From positions 16,872-80,871 of the forward strand of contig JAGRIJ010000006.1 of NCBI GenBank assembly GCA_020443295.1: a stretch of DNA of 64,000 nucleotides, written 5' to 3'. Both the position numbers and the translations under genes were made by a program. The DNA is from Alphaproteobacteria bacterium (GTDB lineage: Bacteria > Pseudomonadota > Alphaproteobacteria > Micavibrionales > Micavibrionaceae). This document shows, piece after piece, positions 1 through 7,645 of the stretch. Position 1 is the stretch's first letter. Each line of letters begins with the position of its first letter. Under the pieces are notes generated by a model. That model ran no database searches. It was not told the origin of the DNA and was given only the letters and a program-made list of their open reading frames with translations.

Positions 1-129
1 AACTTTCAATAAAATCAAATTCAATCGCAGGGAGGCCCGGTCTCTGGCTGTTTACTTTGCGGGATGGTAGGTTATTGGTTTGTGATTATACGCGCTGTTT
101 GTCCCTAATTTGGAGCGAATCGCCTCACG

Positions 130-1992
130 ATGAGCGAGCAGAAACGAGAACGACCCATTCAGGCCGGGCTGGATACGATTGCCGAGGCGGTCAAAACCCT
201 GTCCCTGACACCCGGTGTTTACCGGATGATCGCCGGGGACGGCGAGGTTCTCTATGTCGGGAAGGCCAAGGCGCTGAAGAAGCGTGTGGCGTCCTATCTC
301 AATTTTTCCAAACTGCCGATCCGGCTGCAGCGGATGATCGCGCAGACGCAGAAGATGGAGTTCATCACGACCCATACGGAAGCCGAGGCGCTGTTGCTGG
401 AATCCAGCCTGATCAAGAGTTTGCAGCCGCGCTATAATATCCTGCTGCGGGACGATAAATCCTTTCCGTTTATCCTCATCCGCGAGGACCACGATTTCCC
501 GCAGGTGCAAAAACACCGCGGGGCAAAAAGCATCAAGGGCAGTTATTTCGGCCCGTTCGCGGGGGCGATGGACGTAAACCGGACGCTGGCCATTTTGCAG
601 CGCGCGTTCCTGCTGCGCAACTGCACAGACAGCACATTTGCCCAGAGGCAGAGGCCGTGCCTTCAGTACCATATCAAGCGATGCACGGCTCCGTGCGTCG
701 GCCTGGTCAGCGGGGAGGAATATGAGGCGCAGGTCCAGGGTGCGAGGGATTTTCTGAGCGGGAAGAGCCGGATGATCCAGGAAAAAATGCAGGAGGCAAT
801 GCAGGCGGCCAGCGCGGGGATGGATTACGAGCTTGCGGCATCGTACCGCGACAGGATCAGGGCGCTGACCAGCGTTCAGGCCGGCCCGGATCTCGGCGAG
901 GCCGGCGCAGATGAGATGGACGTACTGGCGTTACACCATGAGGGCGGGAAGAGCTGCGTGCAGGTGTTTTTCTTTCGCGGCGGGCAGAGTTTCGGGAACC
1001 GTCCGTATTTTCCGCGCCATGATTCTGAGGAACCGCCGGAGGCTATTCTGGCCGCGTTTCTGGCGCAGTTCTATCAGGGCAAGCCCGTTCCTAGGGCCGT
1101 GCTGGTCAGTCATGAGATTCCACGCAAGGCGGTAATCGAGGAGGCTTTGGCCGCGCAGAGCGGGCACAAGGTTTCGATCAGCCAGCCCATGCGCGGCAAG
1201 AGGCGAAAGTTTATCGATTTCGCGCTGGGGAATGCGCGGGAGGCGCTGATGCGGCATGTGCTCTCGCAGGCGGGACAGGAAAAGCTGCTGTCCGGGGTGG
1301 CCGAGCTGTTTAAGCTTGAGGAACCGCCGGAGCGGGTCGAGGTTTACGATAACAGCCATATTTCCGGGACCAACATGGTGGGCGCGATGATCGTGGCCGG
1401 CCCGGAAGGGTTTCAAAAAAACGCCTATCGCCGGTTTAACATCAAGCAGGCGGCGGAGGCGGATGATTATGGCATGATGCGCGAGGTGCTGACCCGCCGT
1501 TTCAAACGGGCGCTCAAGGAGCAGGAGGAGGGCGTTCGAATGGTCTGGCCGGACCTGCTGCTGATCGACGGCGGGCAGGGGCAGTTCAATGTGTGCCGCG
1601 AGGTGCTGGAGGAATGCGGGGTTCTGGGCGAGGTCATGTTGGTTGCGATCGCCAAGGGGCCGGACCGCGATGCCGGGCGCGAGAAGTTTTTTATGGAGGG
1701 GCGTGCGCCGTTCCAGCTTCCGGTGAACGATCCGGTTCTGCATTACCTGCAACGCCTGCGCGACGAGGCGCACCGGTTTGCGATCGCCGGGCACAGGGGC
1801 AAGCGCAAGAAGCAGATGGTCGCCTCGCCGCTGGACGATGTTCCGGGGATCGGCGCACGAAGGAAGAAGGCGCTGCTGATGCATTTCGGGTCCGCCAAGG
1901 CGGTGGCGGATGCCGGGATCGAGGAACTGGAGAAAGTCGAGGGGATTTCCCGGGCGGTGGCGCAGAAAATTTACGATCATTTTCATGGCTAG
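130..1992 (+). CDS. uvrC: UvrABC excinuclease subunit C
   Basis: Makes both incisions around a UvrB-bound DNA lesion in cytoplasmic nucleotide excision repair. The 620-residue product is full length for UvrC. An N-terminal GIY-YIG nuclease domain shows GVY at 29-31 and YVGKAKALKKR from residue 42. A UVR (UvrB-binding) helix pair follows near 215-247. The RNase H-like second nuclease domain contains EVYDNSHISGTNMVGAMIV. The C-terminus carries tandem helix-hairpin-helix elements (DVPGIGARRKKALL and VEGISRAVAQKI). The ATG at 130 is the first in-frame start. A GGAG lies 14 nt upstream, a rather long spacing, so translation initiation may be weak. No partner uvr genes are in the window. The identification is secure. 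Confidence 0.97.
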   Translation: MSEQKRERPIQAGLDTIAEAVKTLSLTPGVYRMIAGDGEVLYVGKAKALKKRVASYLNFSKLPIRLQRMIAQTQKMEFITTHTEAEALLLESSLIKSLQPRYNILLRDDKSFPFILIREDHDFPQVQKHRGAKSIKGSYFGPFAGAMDVNRTLAILQRAFLLRNCTDSTFAQRQRPCLQYHIKRCTAPCVGLVSGEEYEAQVQGARDFLSGKSRMIQEKMQEAMQAASAGMDYELAASYRDRIRALTSVQAGPDLGEAGADEMDVLALHHEGGKSCVQVFFFRGGQSFGNRPYFPRHDSEEPPEAILAAFLAQFYQGKPVPRAVLVSHEIPRKAVIEEALAAQSGHKVSISQPMRGKRRKFIDFALGNAREALMRHVLSQAGQEKLLSGVAELFKLEEPPERVEVYDNSHISGTNMVGAMIVAGPEGFQKNAYRRFNIKQAAEADDYGMMREVLTRRFKRALKEQEEGVRMVWPDLLLIDGGQGQFNVCREVLEECGVLGEVMLVAIAKGPDRDAGREKFFMEGRAPFQLPVNDPVLHYLQRLRDEAHRFAIAGHRGKRKKQMVASPLDDVPGIGARRKKALLMHFGSAKAVADAGIEELEKVEGISRAVAQKIYDHFHG

Positions 1993-2463
1993 GCCCTTGG
2001 TTCCTAGTCTAAAAAGGCTAGCAGCTACGCAACCGGGTAAATAAAGTTTGTCGGGTGCCAGCCTTCTTTATTAAGATGGGAGTCTGCTGTCTGGTCCGGC
2101 ATGAACTGGTCCTTCCTGCATTGGAGAGCTTTTTTCCTCGAGGTATTGAGACGGTATATGAAGAATTTTTCCAGATGGAGGTAAAAAACCTGAAAAGTGA
2201 GGCGTTTATAGGCAGTTATGGTTTCTCTGATTTGTCGTATTTATGTATTTTTGGTGCAGAAGAATCATCGTAAAAAAATAAAAAATAGAAAAATCAAATC
2301 GATATCATTTTGTCTGGGGAAAAGTTGGAATCGTCTCTTGCGGGTGCGAAAAACCCATGTTAGTTTTTTTCTATTCTAACATTTTTGTTCGGAGCGTTTT
2401 TCGTGGTGGGCGCAGGTGCGTGCCTGTCATAGTCAACTGTTAATCGTGGAAAGGTGCGTCAAT
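1993..2463. other. AT-rich gene-poor stretch before the bactofilin gene
   Basis: This 471-nt gap is clearly richer in A+T than the flanking genes, with runs of A and T near 2270-2300 and 2360-2390. One plus-strand frame (2055-2273, GTG start, 72 codons) stays open, but it has no ribosome-binding site and no recognisable motif, so I do not call it a gene. The last 60 nt before 2464 presumably hold the bactofilin promoter, but I see no convincing -35/-10 pair. A small inverted repeat (CTAG..CTAG) lies near 2003-2022 just after uvrC. No RNA gene is apparent. Confidence 0.5.
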
Positions 2464-3357
2464 ATGTTTCATCGCGTGAGGTCAGAGATACAGGATGGAG
2501 AGCAGAAGTCTCAGGGCCAAGCTTCTTCGCAAGAGTACAGAGAGCGGGAAGCCCGCGGCTCTGTGGTGAGCAAGAAAATCAGCCGGGAGGTTCCCAAGAG
2601 CAAGCTCGTGGAAAAGGAAATTGAGCAAGAGGAGCTTGAGCTCGACGAGGCTGAAGATCAATATGAGGATGAGCAGGACGAGGCAGAGAGCGAAAGCAAG
2701 CGCGAGAGCGCCGGTTCGCCCGCTTACGGTCCGAGCAGTTTTGTGAACGATGTCGAGATTCAAGCCCGTCCGAGCGATATCGGAACAGGAAGCTTTCAGC
2801 GCCCGTTCCAGCCCGGAGGCCGCGTTCCCGGCGTTTACCCCGGAGCGTATGCCCCTCCGCAAGCTTACGAAGCGCCGTCGACACAGACGGCTGCGGACCG
2901 TACGCTGACGATCGGGCGGGGCATCAACATGTCCGGCGAAATCGATGCTTGTGACCATTTGGTTGTGGAAGGCACGGTTGAAGCCGCCCTGAAAGGTGCA
3001 AAAGTTCTTGAGATCGCAGAAAGCGGGACGTTCTACGGCACCGTGGAGATCGAAGAAGCGACCATCGCAGGACGCTTTGAAGGCGATATCACGGTCAATG
3101 GCCGCCTGACGATCCGTTCAAGCGGCGCGATTACCGGGTCTATCGCTTACCGCGAACTGGAGATCGAGGCCGGAGCGGTTCTGGATGGTAAAGTCACACC
3201 TCTTAAAGCTATGACGGACAATGTACGCCTGGAAAAGTACCGGGCCGGCACGGACGCGTCAGCGATGGCGAAAGCGAAGGAGATTATCTCCAAGCGCGAG
3301 CGGAAGGAGCCGGCCAACGTCGAAGGCGGGATTTTCGGCAAAGCCAACGCGAAGTAA
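2464..3357 (+). CDS. Bactofilin (polymer-forming cytoskeletal protein)
   Basis: Bactofilins assemble without nucleotide into filaments or membrane-bound patches that localise cell-wall or polar factors. The 297-residue product has a long charged, low-complexity N-terminus (runs of Glu, Asp, Lys and Gln) and a Pro/Gly/Tyr-rich linker. The compact bactofilin (DUF583) core runs from about 142 to 245, recognisable from short beta-helix rungs such as VEGTVEA, GTFYGTVEIEEATIAGRFEGD, GRLTIRSSGAITGSI and LEIEAGAVLDGKV. A charged tail follows. The ATG at 2464 has GAAAGG upstream; an in-frame GTG at 2416 lacks one. The N-terminal extension is longer than in typical 150-200 residue bactofilins and may tether a partner. 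Fold assignment is confident, cellular role inferred. Confidence 0.88.
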   Translation: MFHRVRSEIQDGEQKSQGQASSQEYREREARGSVVSKKISREVPKSKLVEKEIEQEELELDEAEDQYEDEQDEAESESKRESAGSPAYGPSSFVNDVEIQARPSDIGTGSFQRPFQPGGRVPGVYPGAYAPPQAYEAPSTQTAADRTLTIGRGINMSGEIDACDHLVVEGTVEAALKGAKVLEIAESGTFYGTVEIEEATIAGRFEGDITVNGRLTIRSSGAITGSIAYRELEIEAGAVLDGKVTPLKAMTDNVRLEKYRAGTDASAMAKAKEIISKRERKEPANVEGGIFGKANAK

Positions 3358-3432
3358 TGCCTGCCGAGTGATTGTTGTCCATTGCCAGGTCTTCCAGAAT
3401 GGAAGGCAGAAGGTTCGAAAAGGAAATTCGTT

Positions 3433-4002
3433 GTGGGACTTCACGTATGGAATAAAGGGAGCCGGGGCGAAAGCCTTGGCTTTCTTTTTAGGAACCGTTT
3501 TTCAGATTTTCTAAAAGCCCCGGATGTTCTTGTTAAAGCCGGGGAGATACAGCGCGCAGGCCAAGACCTCTTTGTTTTTTCCGTGTTGGTGTTTCTTCTT
3601 ACTTTTTTCTGGGCGGTCAGTCCGCGCGGGCCTTCCTCTCGACTTCATCCGCTTACGGCAGAGGATTCCTTTCCGTATACGCTTTCACAGCTGCGTGAAA
3701 AGGTCAGGGGTGACGGGGATGTGCTGATCGGGGCACCGGCAGGTCTGGTTGAGAGCTTGATGGAAACGCCTGAACTGATTCGTGTCGACGGGCCCGTTTC
3801 CGTCTGGCAATACCGCACATCCGCCTGTGTTTTTGATCTTTATATGAGCACGAATACTGCGGATGCAGGGCAGAGCGCCGGGAACGTTCTTTATTCGGAA
3901 GTCCGTTCACGCGACCCGGATGCATCGGCGCCGAAGTGGTCTTCCTGCATTCCGGAGTTGCTGGAGCGGCCGATCACATTCGCGGCGCTGGATGCCGGAT
4001 AA
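3433..4002 (+). CDS. Membrane-anchored protein of unknown function
   Basis: I do not recognise a named family. The 189-residue reading has one strongly hydrophobic segment (FSVLVFLLTFFWAV, about residues 47-62), consistent with an N-in membrane anchor, followed by a roughly 120-residue soluble part presumably outside the cytoplasm. That part contains LIGAPAGLVESLMETPELIR, then VSVWQYRTSACVFDLYM, and ends with a second Cys (SSCIPELLERP). GTG 3433 is preferred because AAAAGGA lies 8 nt upstream; the frame is also open from TTG 3382. A hairpin at 3469-3484 lies just inside this start, so a later start is possible. It ends 1 nt before the convergent nth gene. The frame is probably real; function unknown. 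Confidence 0.55.
   Translation: MGLHVWNKGSRGESLGFLFRNRFSDFLKAPDVLVKAGEIQRAGQDLFVFSVLVFLLTFFWAVSPRGPSSRLHPLTAEDSFPYTLSQLREKVRGDGDVLIGAPAGLVESLMETPELIRVDGPVSVWQYRTSACVFDLYMSTNTADAGQSAGNVLYSEVRSRDPDASAPKWSSCIPELLERPITFAALDAG
3469..3489 (+). terminator. Probable terminator after the bactofilin gene
   Basis: A perfect inverted repeat GAAAGCC-TT-GGCTTTC is followed directly by a run of five T on the plus strand. It lies about 110 nt after the bactofilin stop. The 2-nt loop means the effective stem would open slightly. It also overlaps the start of the next open frame, so it may instead act as a leader hairpin of that gene. Confidence 0.45.
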
Positions 4003-4003
4003 T

Positions 4004-4636
4004 CTAGAGATTTTTGTCTTTATACGCGCAGAGGTCCGGAACCGGGCAGGCTGAGCAGTCCGGCTTGCGGGCCTTGCAGATATAACGACCCAGCAAGATC
4101 AGCCAGTGATGGGCATGCAGCGCGAATTCGGCGGGTACGGTTTTCATCAGCGCTTCTTCGACGGCTTCCGGCGTTTTTCCCGGCGCGAGGCCCGTGCGGT
4201 TCGAGACCCTGAAAATATGGGTGTCGACCGCCATCGTCGGCTGCCTGAAGGAAACATTGAGCACTACATTTGCCGTTTTGCGTCCCACGCCGGGAAGCTT
4301 TGTCAGGGCTTCACGCGAATCGGGAACTTTGCCGCCATGATCGCGGATCAGGATTTCAGAAAGCGCGATGATGTTTTTTGCCTTGTTGTTATACAGGCCG
4401 ATCGTCTTGACGTAGTCTCTGAGCTTGTCTTCTCCCAGTTCAACCATTTTCTGCGGCGAATCGGCGATCCTGAATAACGGACCGGTTGCCTTGTTGACCC
4501 CTGCATCCGTGGATTGGGCAGACAGGACAACGGCGACCAGAAGTGTATAGGGATTTTTGTATTCCAGTTCACTCTTCGGCTCCGGGTCCCGTTCACGCAG
4601 GCGGCGGAAAAATTCATAAGTCTGATGTTTTTTCAT
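4004..4636 (-). CDS. nth: Endonuclease III
   Basis: Bifunctional DNA glycosylase/AP lyase of base excision repair, removing oxidised pyrimidines. The 210-residue protein has the helix-hairpin-helix LPGVGRKTANVVL, which carries the catalytic Lys, then VDTHIFRVSNR with the catalytic Asp, and the C-terminal [4Fe-4S] signature C-X6-C-X2-C-X5-C (CKARKPDCSACPVPDLC). All key residues are present and the length is normal. ATG 4636 is chosen because the product then starts like other Nth proteins; a TTG 30 nt upstream is less likely. The gene is convergent with the membrane protein before it and divergent from the Ada-like repair gene, so two DNA repair genes sit back to back. Confidence 0.95.
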   Translation of the reverse strand: MKKHQTYEFFRRLRERDPEPKSELEYKNPYTLLVAVVLSAQSTDAGVNKATGPLFRIADSPQKMVELGEDKLRDYVKTIGLYNNKAKNIIALSEILIRDHGGKVPDSREALTKLPGVGRKTANVVLNVSFRQPTMAVDTHIFRVSNRTGLAPGKTPEAVEEALMKTVPAEFALHAHHWLILLGRYICKARKPDCSACPVPDLCAYKDKNL

Positions 4637-4709
4637 GGCAGCATGATAGCAGAGTCGCTCCGCCAAGAAACGGGTTGGTTTTGTTCACGGTTTGGCCTAA
4701 GGATGGGTT

Positions 4710-5615
4710 ATGAATGCTTTCCGACTGGATATTATGGCCGAGACCATCGATTACCTTGTGGCTCATTACCGCGAGCAGCCCGATCTGGAGTTTCTGGCGC
4801 GGCGCGCCGGCTATGAATCCACCCATTTTCAGAAGATATTCAAAGAGTCCGTGGGGATCAGCCCCAAGAGGCTGATCCAGTATATGAATGCGCGTCATGC
4901 CCGGAGTTTGCTGCGCGGGGGGCATTCGCTGCTGGATTCCGCTTTATCGAGCGGTCTTTCGGGCACAGCCCGATTGCATGATTTGTTCGTTTCCTGTGAA
5001 GGAATGACGCCGGGACAAGTCAAGAACCGTGGAGCGGGGCTTGAGATCGTCTATGGCTTTCATCCTACGGTTCTGGGGGAAATCCTGATTGCCAAGACAA
5101 AGCTTGGCGTTTGCTGGCTGGGGTTTCTGGTTGAGGAGAGCCGTGATGTTCCGCTGGCGCGTATGACGGCTTTTTGGCCGGCGGCGGGTTTTATCCATGA
5201 CGATGACGCCGTTCAAGGCGAAGCGGAGCAGGTTCTGGCGATCTGGCGCGGGCAGGGAAACCGGTCTAAGAAGCTGAAACTCGATCTTTACGGGACGAAT
5301 TTCCAGTTACAGGTCTGGCAGGCGCTCTTACGGATCCCGTGCGGCGAAACGGTGACTTACCGGGATATCGCAGCCGAAGTCTGCACGGAAAAGGCTTCGC
5401 GCGCGGTCGGGAATGCGGTCGGGGCGAATCCCGTTTCCCTGCTCATCCCCTGTCACCGGGTGATCCGCGCCTCTGGAATTATCGATAATTACGCGTGGGG
5501 AAGTCCGCGCAAGAAGCTGATTCTGGCCCTGGAAGCGGATGTTTGCGCAGGGGAAGAAGAGAGATCAGAGATCGAGGACGTCCCGCATGGTATAAAGTCC
5601 CGGCTTCTGGCCTGA
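4710..5615 (+). CDS. AraC-type HTH / methylated-DNA-protein-cysteine methyltransferase (Ada-like)
   Basis: Repairs O6-alkylguanine by transferring the alkyl group to its own cysteine, and probably regulates transcription. Residues 1-105 form an AraC-type double helix-turn-helix (YESTHFQKIFKESVGISPKR). Residues 190-280 form the Ogt/MGMT domain with the acceptor site PCHRV (Cys248) and the downstream RASG..NYAWG element. Unlike E. coli Ada there is no N-terminal zinc domain with its methylphosphotriester-accepting Cys, so any inducible switch must work differently. The start has AAGGA 8 nt upstream. The last 51 nt overlap the 3' end of dapB on the other strand. Such HTH-MGMT fusions are known in proteobacteria; whether this one regulates alkylation repair genes is inference. 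Confidence 0.9.
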   Translation: MNAFRLDIMAETIDYLVAHYREQPDLEFLARRAGYESTHFQKIFKESVGISPKRLIQYMNARHARSLLRGGHSLLDSALSSGLSGTARLHDLFVSCEGMTPGQVKNRGAGLEIVYGFHPTVLGEILIAKTKLGVCWLGFLVEESRDVPLARMTAFWPAAGFIHDDDAVQGEAEQVLAIWRGQGNRSKKLKLDLYGTNFQLQVWQALLRIPCGETVTYRDIAAEVCTEKASRAVGNAVGANPVSLLIPCHRVIRASGIIDNYAWGSPRKKLILALEADVCAGEEERSEIEDVPHGIKSRLLA

Positions 5616-6365
5616 AAGCCAAAGGGCTGCGCGGATCGCGCCGCGCGCGAAGAGAGAGCGGTCTGTGGCGATGTGGCCAAATTCGATGCGCTCGCCTTCG
5701 CCGTAAAACGTTACTTTATGTTCACCGACAACATCGCCGCCCCGCGAAACGGCAAATCCTATCGCGCCCGGCGCGCGGATACCGGTTTTGCCGTGACGCG
5801 CGAAAGCGGCAACGGCGTCGAGATCTTCCCCGCGTCCTTTGGCGGCAGCTTTTCCGAGCATCAGTGCCGTTCCGGACGGGGCATCGACCTTGTATTTATG
5901 GTGTGCCTCGAAAATTTCAATATCCCATTCGACGCCCAGGCGCGCGGCGGTTTGTTCGACCTGCGCGAGAAGGATGTTGAGACCGACGCTCATGTTCGCG
6001 CTGTAGAGGATGGGCGCTGTTTTGGCGGCGGACTGGAGGGCTTTTTCATCTTCGGCATCCAAACCTGTCGTGCCGATCACAAGAGGAGTGGCGAGCGAGG
6101 CTGCGAGCGCTGCATGAGCGAGGCCCGCTCCGGGGCTGGTAAAGTCGATGATCACATCCGATTTTTTGAAGAGTTCTTCAGGGTCTTTGGTCACGAAGTA
6201 GTCAAATTTTTCTTTCTTGTCATTCTGGATGCTTCCGCCCGCCAGTTCAAGACCGTGTGCGATCCAGCGGTCAGTCAGAAGTTCGGTTATGATCGACTTT
6301 CCCATACGGCCGCTGCATCCCGCAACGCCGACCCTGATTGTTTTTTTCTCTTTGGTTTTTTTCAT
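5565..6365 (-). CDS. dapB: 4-hydroxy-tetrahydrodipicolinate reductase
   Basis: Reduces hydroxy-tetrahydrodipicolinate with NAD(P)H in the diaminopimelate/lysine pathway, supplying the peptidoglycan cross-link residue. The 266-residue protein has the nucleotide-binding motif GVAGCSGRMG at 13-22 and the catalytic signature EAHHKYKVDAPSGTA with the His pair at 155-156 and Lys159. Length and motifs are canonical. It follows dnaJ by 22 nt on the same strand, the dnaK-dnaJ-dapB order common in alphaproteobacteria, so it may be co-transcribed with the chaperones. Its last 51 nt are antisense to the Ada-like gene. Confidence 0.96.
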   Translation of the reverse strand: MKKTKEKKTIRVGVAGCSGRMGKSIITELLTDRWIAHGLELAGGSIQNDKKEKFDYFVTKDPEELFKKSDVIIDFTSPGAGLAHAALAASLATPLVIGTTGLDAEDEKALQSAAKTAPILYSANMSVGLNILLAQVEQTAARLGVEWDIEIFEAHHKYKVDAPSGTALMLGKAAAKGRGEDLDAVAAFARHGKTGIRAPGAIGFAVSRGGDVVGEHKVTFYGEGERIEFGHIATDRSLFARGAIRAALWLSGQKPGLYTMRDVLDL

Positions 6366-6387
6366 CGTATTCCGCAGATTTTATGTT

Positions 6388-7539
6388 TTAGTCGCTGAGG
6401 TCGCCCCAGAATTCACGCATTTTTTTGAAGAAGCCGCTGGATTCCGGCGAGTTCTTGCTTTTTGCTCCGCCATCGTCCATCGATTCATCCAACTGCTTGA
6501 GCAGATCCTGCTGCTTTTTGCTCAGGTTTACAGGCGTTTCAACAAAAATCTCGATATACATATCGCCGCGTGAATCGGAGCGCAAGATCGTCATTCCCTT
6601 GCCCTTGATGCGGAATTGCTGTCCGGTCTGGGTGCCGGGAGGAACTTTGACGTTGGCGCGCTTGCCCTCGATGGTCGGGACATCAACTTCTCCGCCCAGC
6701 GCGGCGCGGGTTACTGTGATCGGCACGCGGCAGTAGAGGTTTGCACCATCGCGCTTGAACAGCTTGTGCGGTTTTACGTTCAGAAGGACATAGAGATCGC
6801 CGCGCGGACCGCCGCGCTGTCCGGCTTCGCCTTCGCCGGTGAGGCGAATCCGCCGTCCTGTCTCCACCCCTGCTGGGATTTTTACGTTCAGCGTTTTATC
6901 CTTGCGGACCGTGCCCTGGCCGCCGCATTTCTTACAGGGGTTGGTGATCACGTTGCCTGCTCCGTGACAGGTGGGGCAGGTGCGTTCGATGGTAAAGAAT
7001 CCCTGTTGCTGGCGGATCCGTCCCTGTCCGCTGCAGGTGGGGCAGCCCTGACTGGAGGTTCCGGATTCCGATCCCGAACCGTTGCAGGTTTCGCAGGTAT
7101 CCTGCAGGGGGATTTTTATTTTTGCTTCCTTGCCGTTGTAGGCTTCCTCCAGCGTGATCTCAAGCGTGTACTGAACATCAGAGCCGCGAACCGGACCGGT
7201 GCGGCGGCGTCCGCCCATGAAGTCGCCGAACATATCCTCGAAGATATCCGAAAAGGCGCCGCCGAAGCCGCTGAAGTCGCCTCCGGCCCCGGGGGAGGCC
7301 GCGCCCATGCTGCCATCGAACGCGCTGATGCCGTAACGGTCGTAAGCGGCGCGTTTTTGTTCATCTTTCAGGACATCGTATGCCTGATTGACTTCCTTAA
7401 ACTTTTCTTCGGCCTTCGGATTGTCCTTGTTGCGGTCGGGGTGATGCTGCATGGCCAATTTGCGGTAGGCTTTCTTGATATCCTCCGCGCTGGCGTCTTT
7501 CTCAACTCCCAGAATTTTATAAAAGTCCTTATCCGACAT
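6388..7539 (-). CDS. dnaJ: Chaperone DnaJ (Hsp40)
   Basis: Co-chaperone that delivers unfolded clients to DnaK and stimulates its ATPase. The 383-residue product has the J-domain with HPD at 33-35 and a Gly/Phe-rich linker ([20 protein letters not shown]). The zinc region has four CXXCXGXG repeats ([32 protein letters not shown]), followed by the C-terminal substrate-binding domains. This is a canonical type I DnaJ. It lies 106 nt downstream of dnaK on the same strand, with a long inverted repeat in the gap that may reduce its expression relative to dnaK. Confidence 0.97.
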   Translation of the reverse strand: MSDKDFYKILGVEKDASAEDIKKAYRKLAMQHHPDRNKDNPKAEEKFKEVNQAYDVLKDEQKRAAYDRYGISAFDGSMGAASPGAGGDFSGFGGAFSDIFEDMFGDFMGGRRRTGPVRGSDVQYTLEITLEEAYNGKEAKIKIPLQDTCETCNGSGSESGTSSQGCPTCSGQGRIRQQQGFFTIERTCPTCHGAGNVITNPCKKCGGQGTVRKDKTLNVKIPAGVETGRRIRLTGEGEAGQRGGPRGDLYVLLNVKPHKLFKRDGANLYCRVPITVTRAALGGEVDVPTIEGKRANVKVPPGTQTGQQFRIKGKGMTILRSDSRGDMYIEIFVETPVNLSKKQQDLLKQLDESMDDGGAKSKNSPESSGFFKKMREFWGDLSD

Positions 7540-7582
7540 AGGATGAGCGGTCCTTTAAAGCTGTTCCGGATGACAATACGAT

Positions 7583-7630
7583 AAAAGTGCCGGATCTGAG
7601 AAACGCAAAGTTTTCATTTCCGGCACTTTT
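7583..7630 (-). terminator. Long-stem hairpin between dnaK and dnaJ
   Basis: A perfect 11-bp inverted repeat, AAAAGTGCCGG (7583-7593) and CCGGCACTTTT (7620-7630), encloses a 26-nt loop which can itself pair partly. On the minus strand the stem begins right after the dnaK stop and ends in TTTT, so it resembles a leaky rho-independent terminator or an mRNA-stabilising element that sets the dnaK:dnaJ ratio. The stem is seen directly; the role is inference. Confidence 0.7.
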
Positions 7631-7645
7631 AATCTTGTTTGAGGA

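Noticed and set aside
931..1986. 351-codon open frame on the minus strand inside uvrC
   Set aside because: It is fully antisense to uvrC, which shows all family motifs; no ribosome-binding site or motif supports it.
2055..2273. 72-codon plus-strand frame in the AT-rich gap
   Set aside because: No ribosome-binding site, no motif, GTG start in poor context.
6616..7584. 322-codon plus-strand frame over dnaJ
   Set aside because: Shadow of dnaJ, whose J-domain and zinc repeats are clear.
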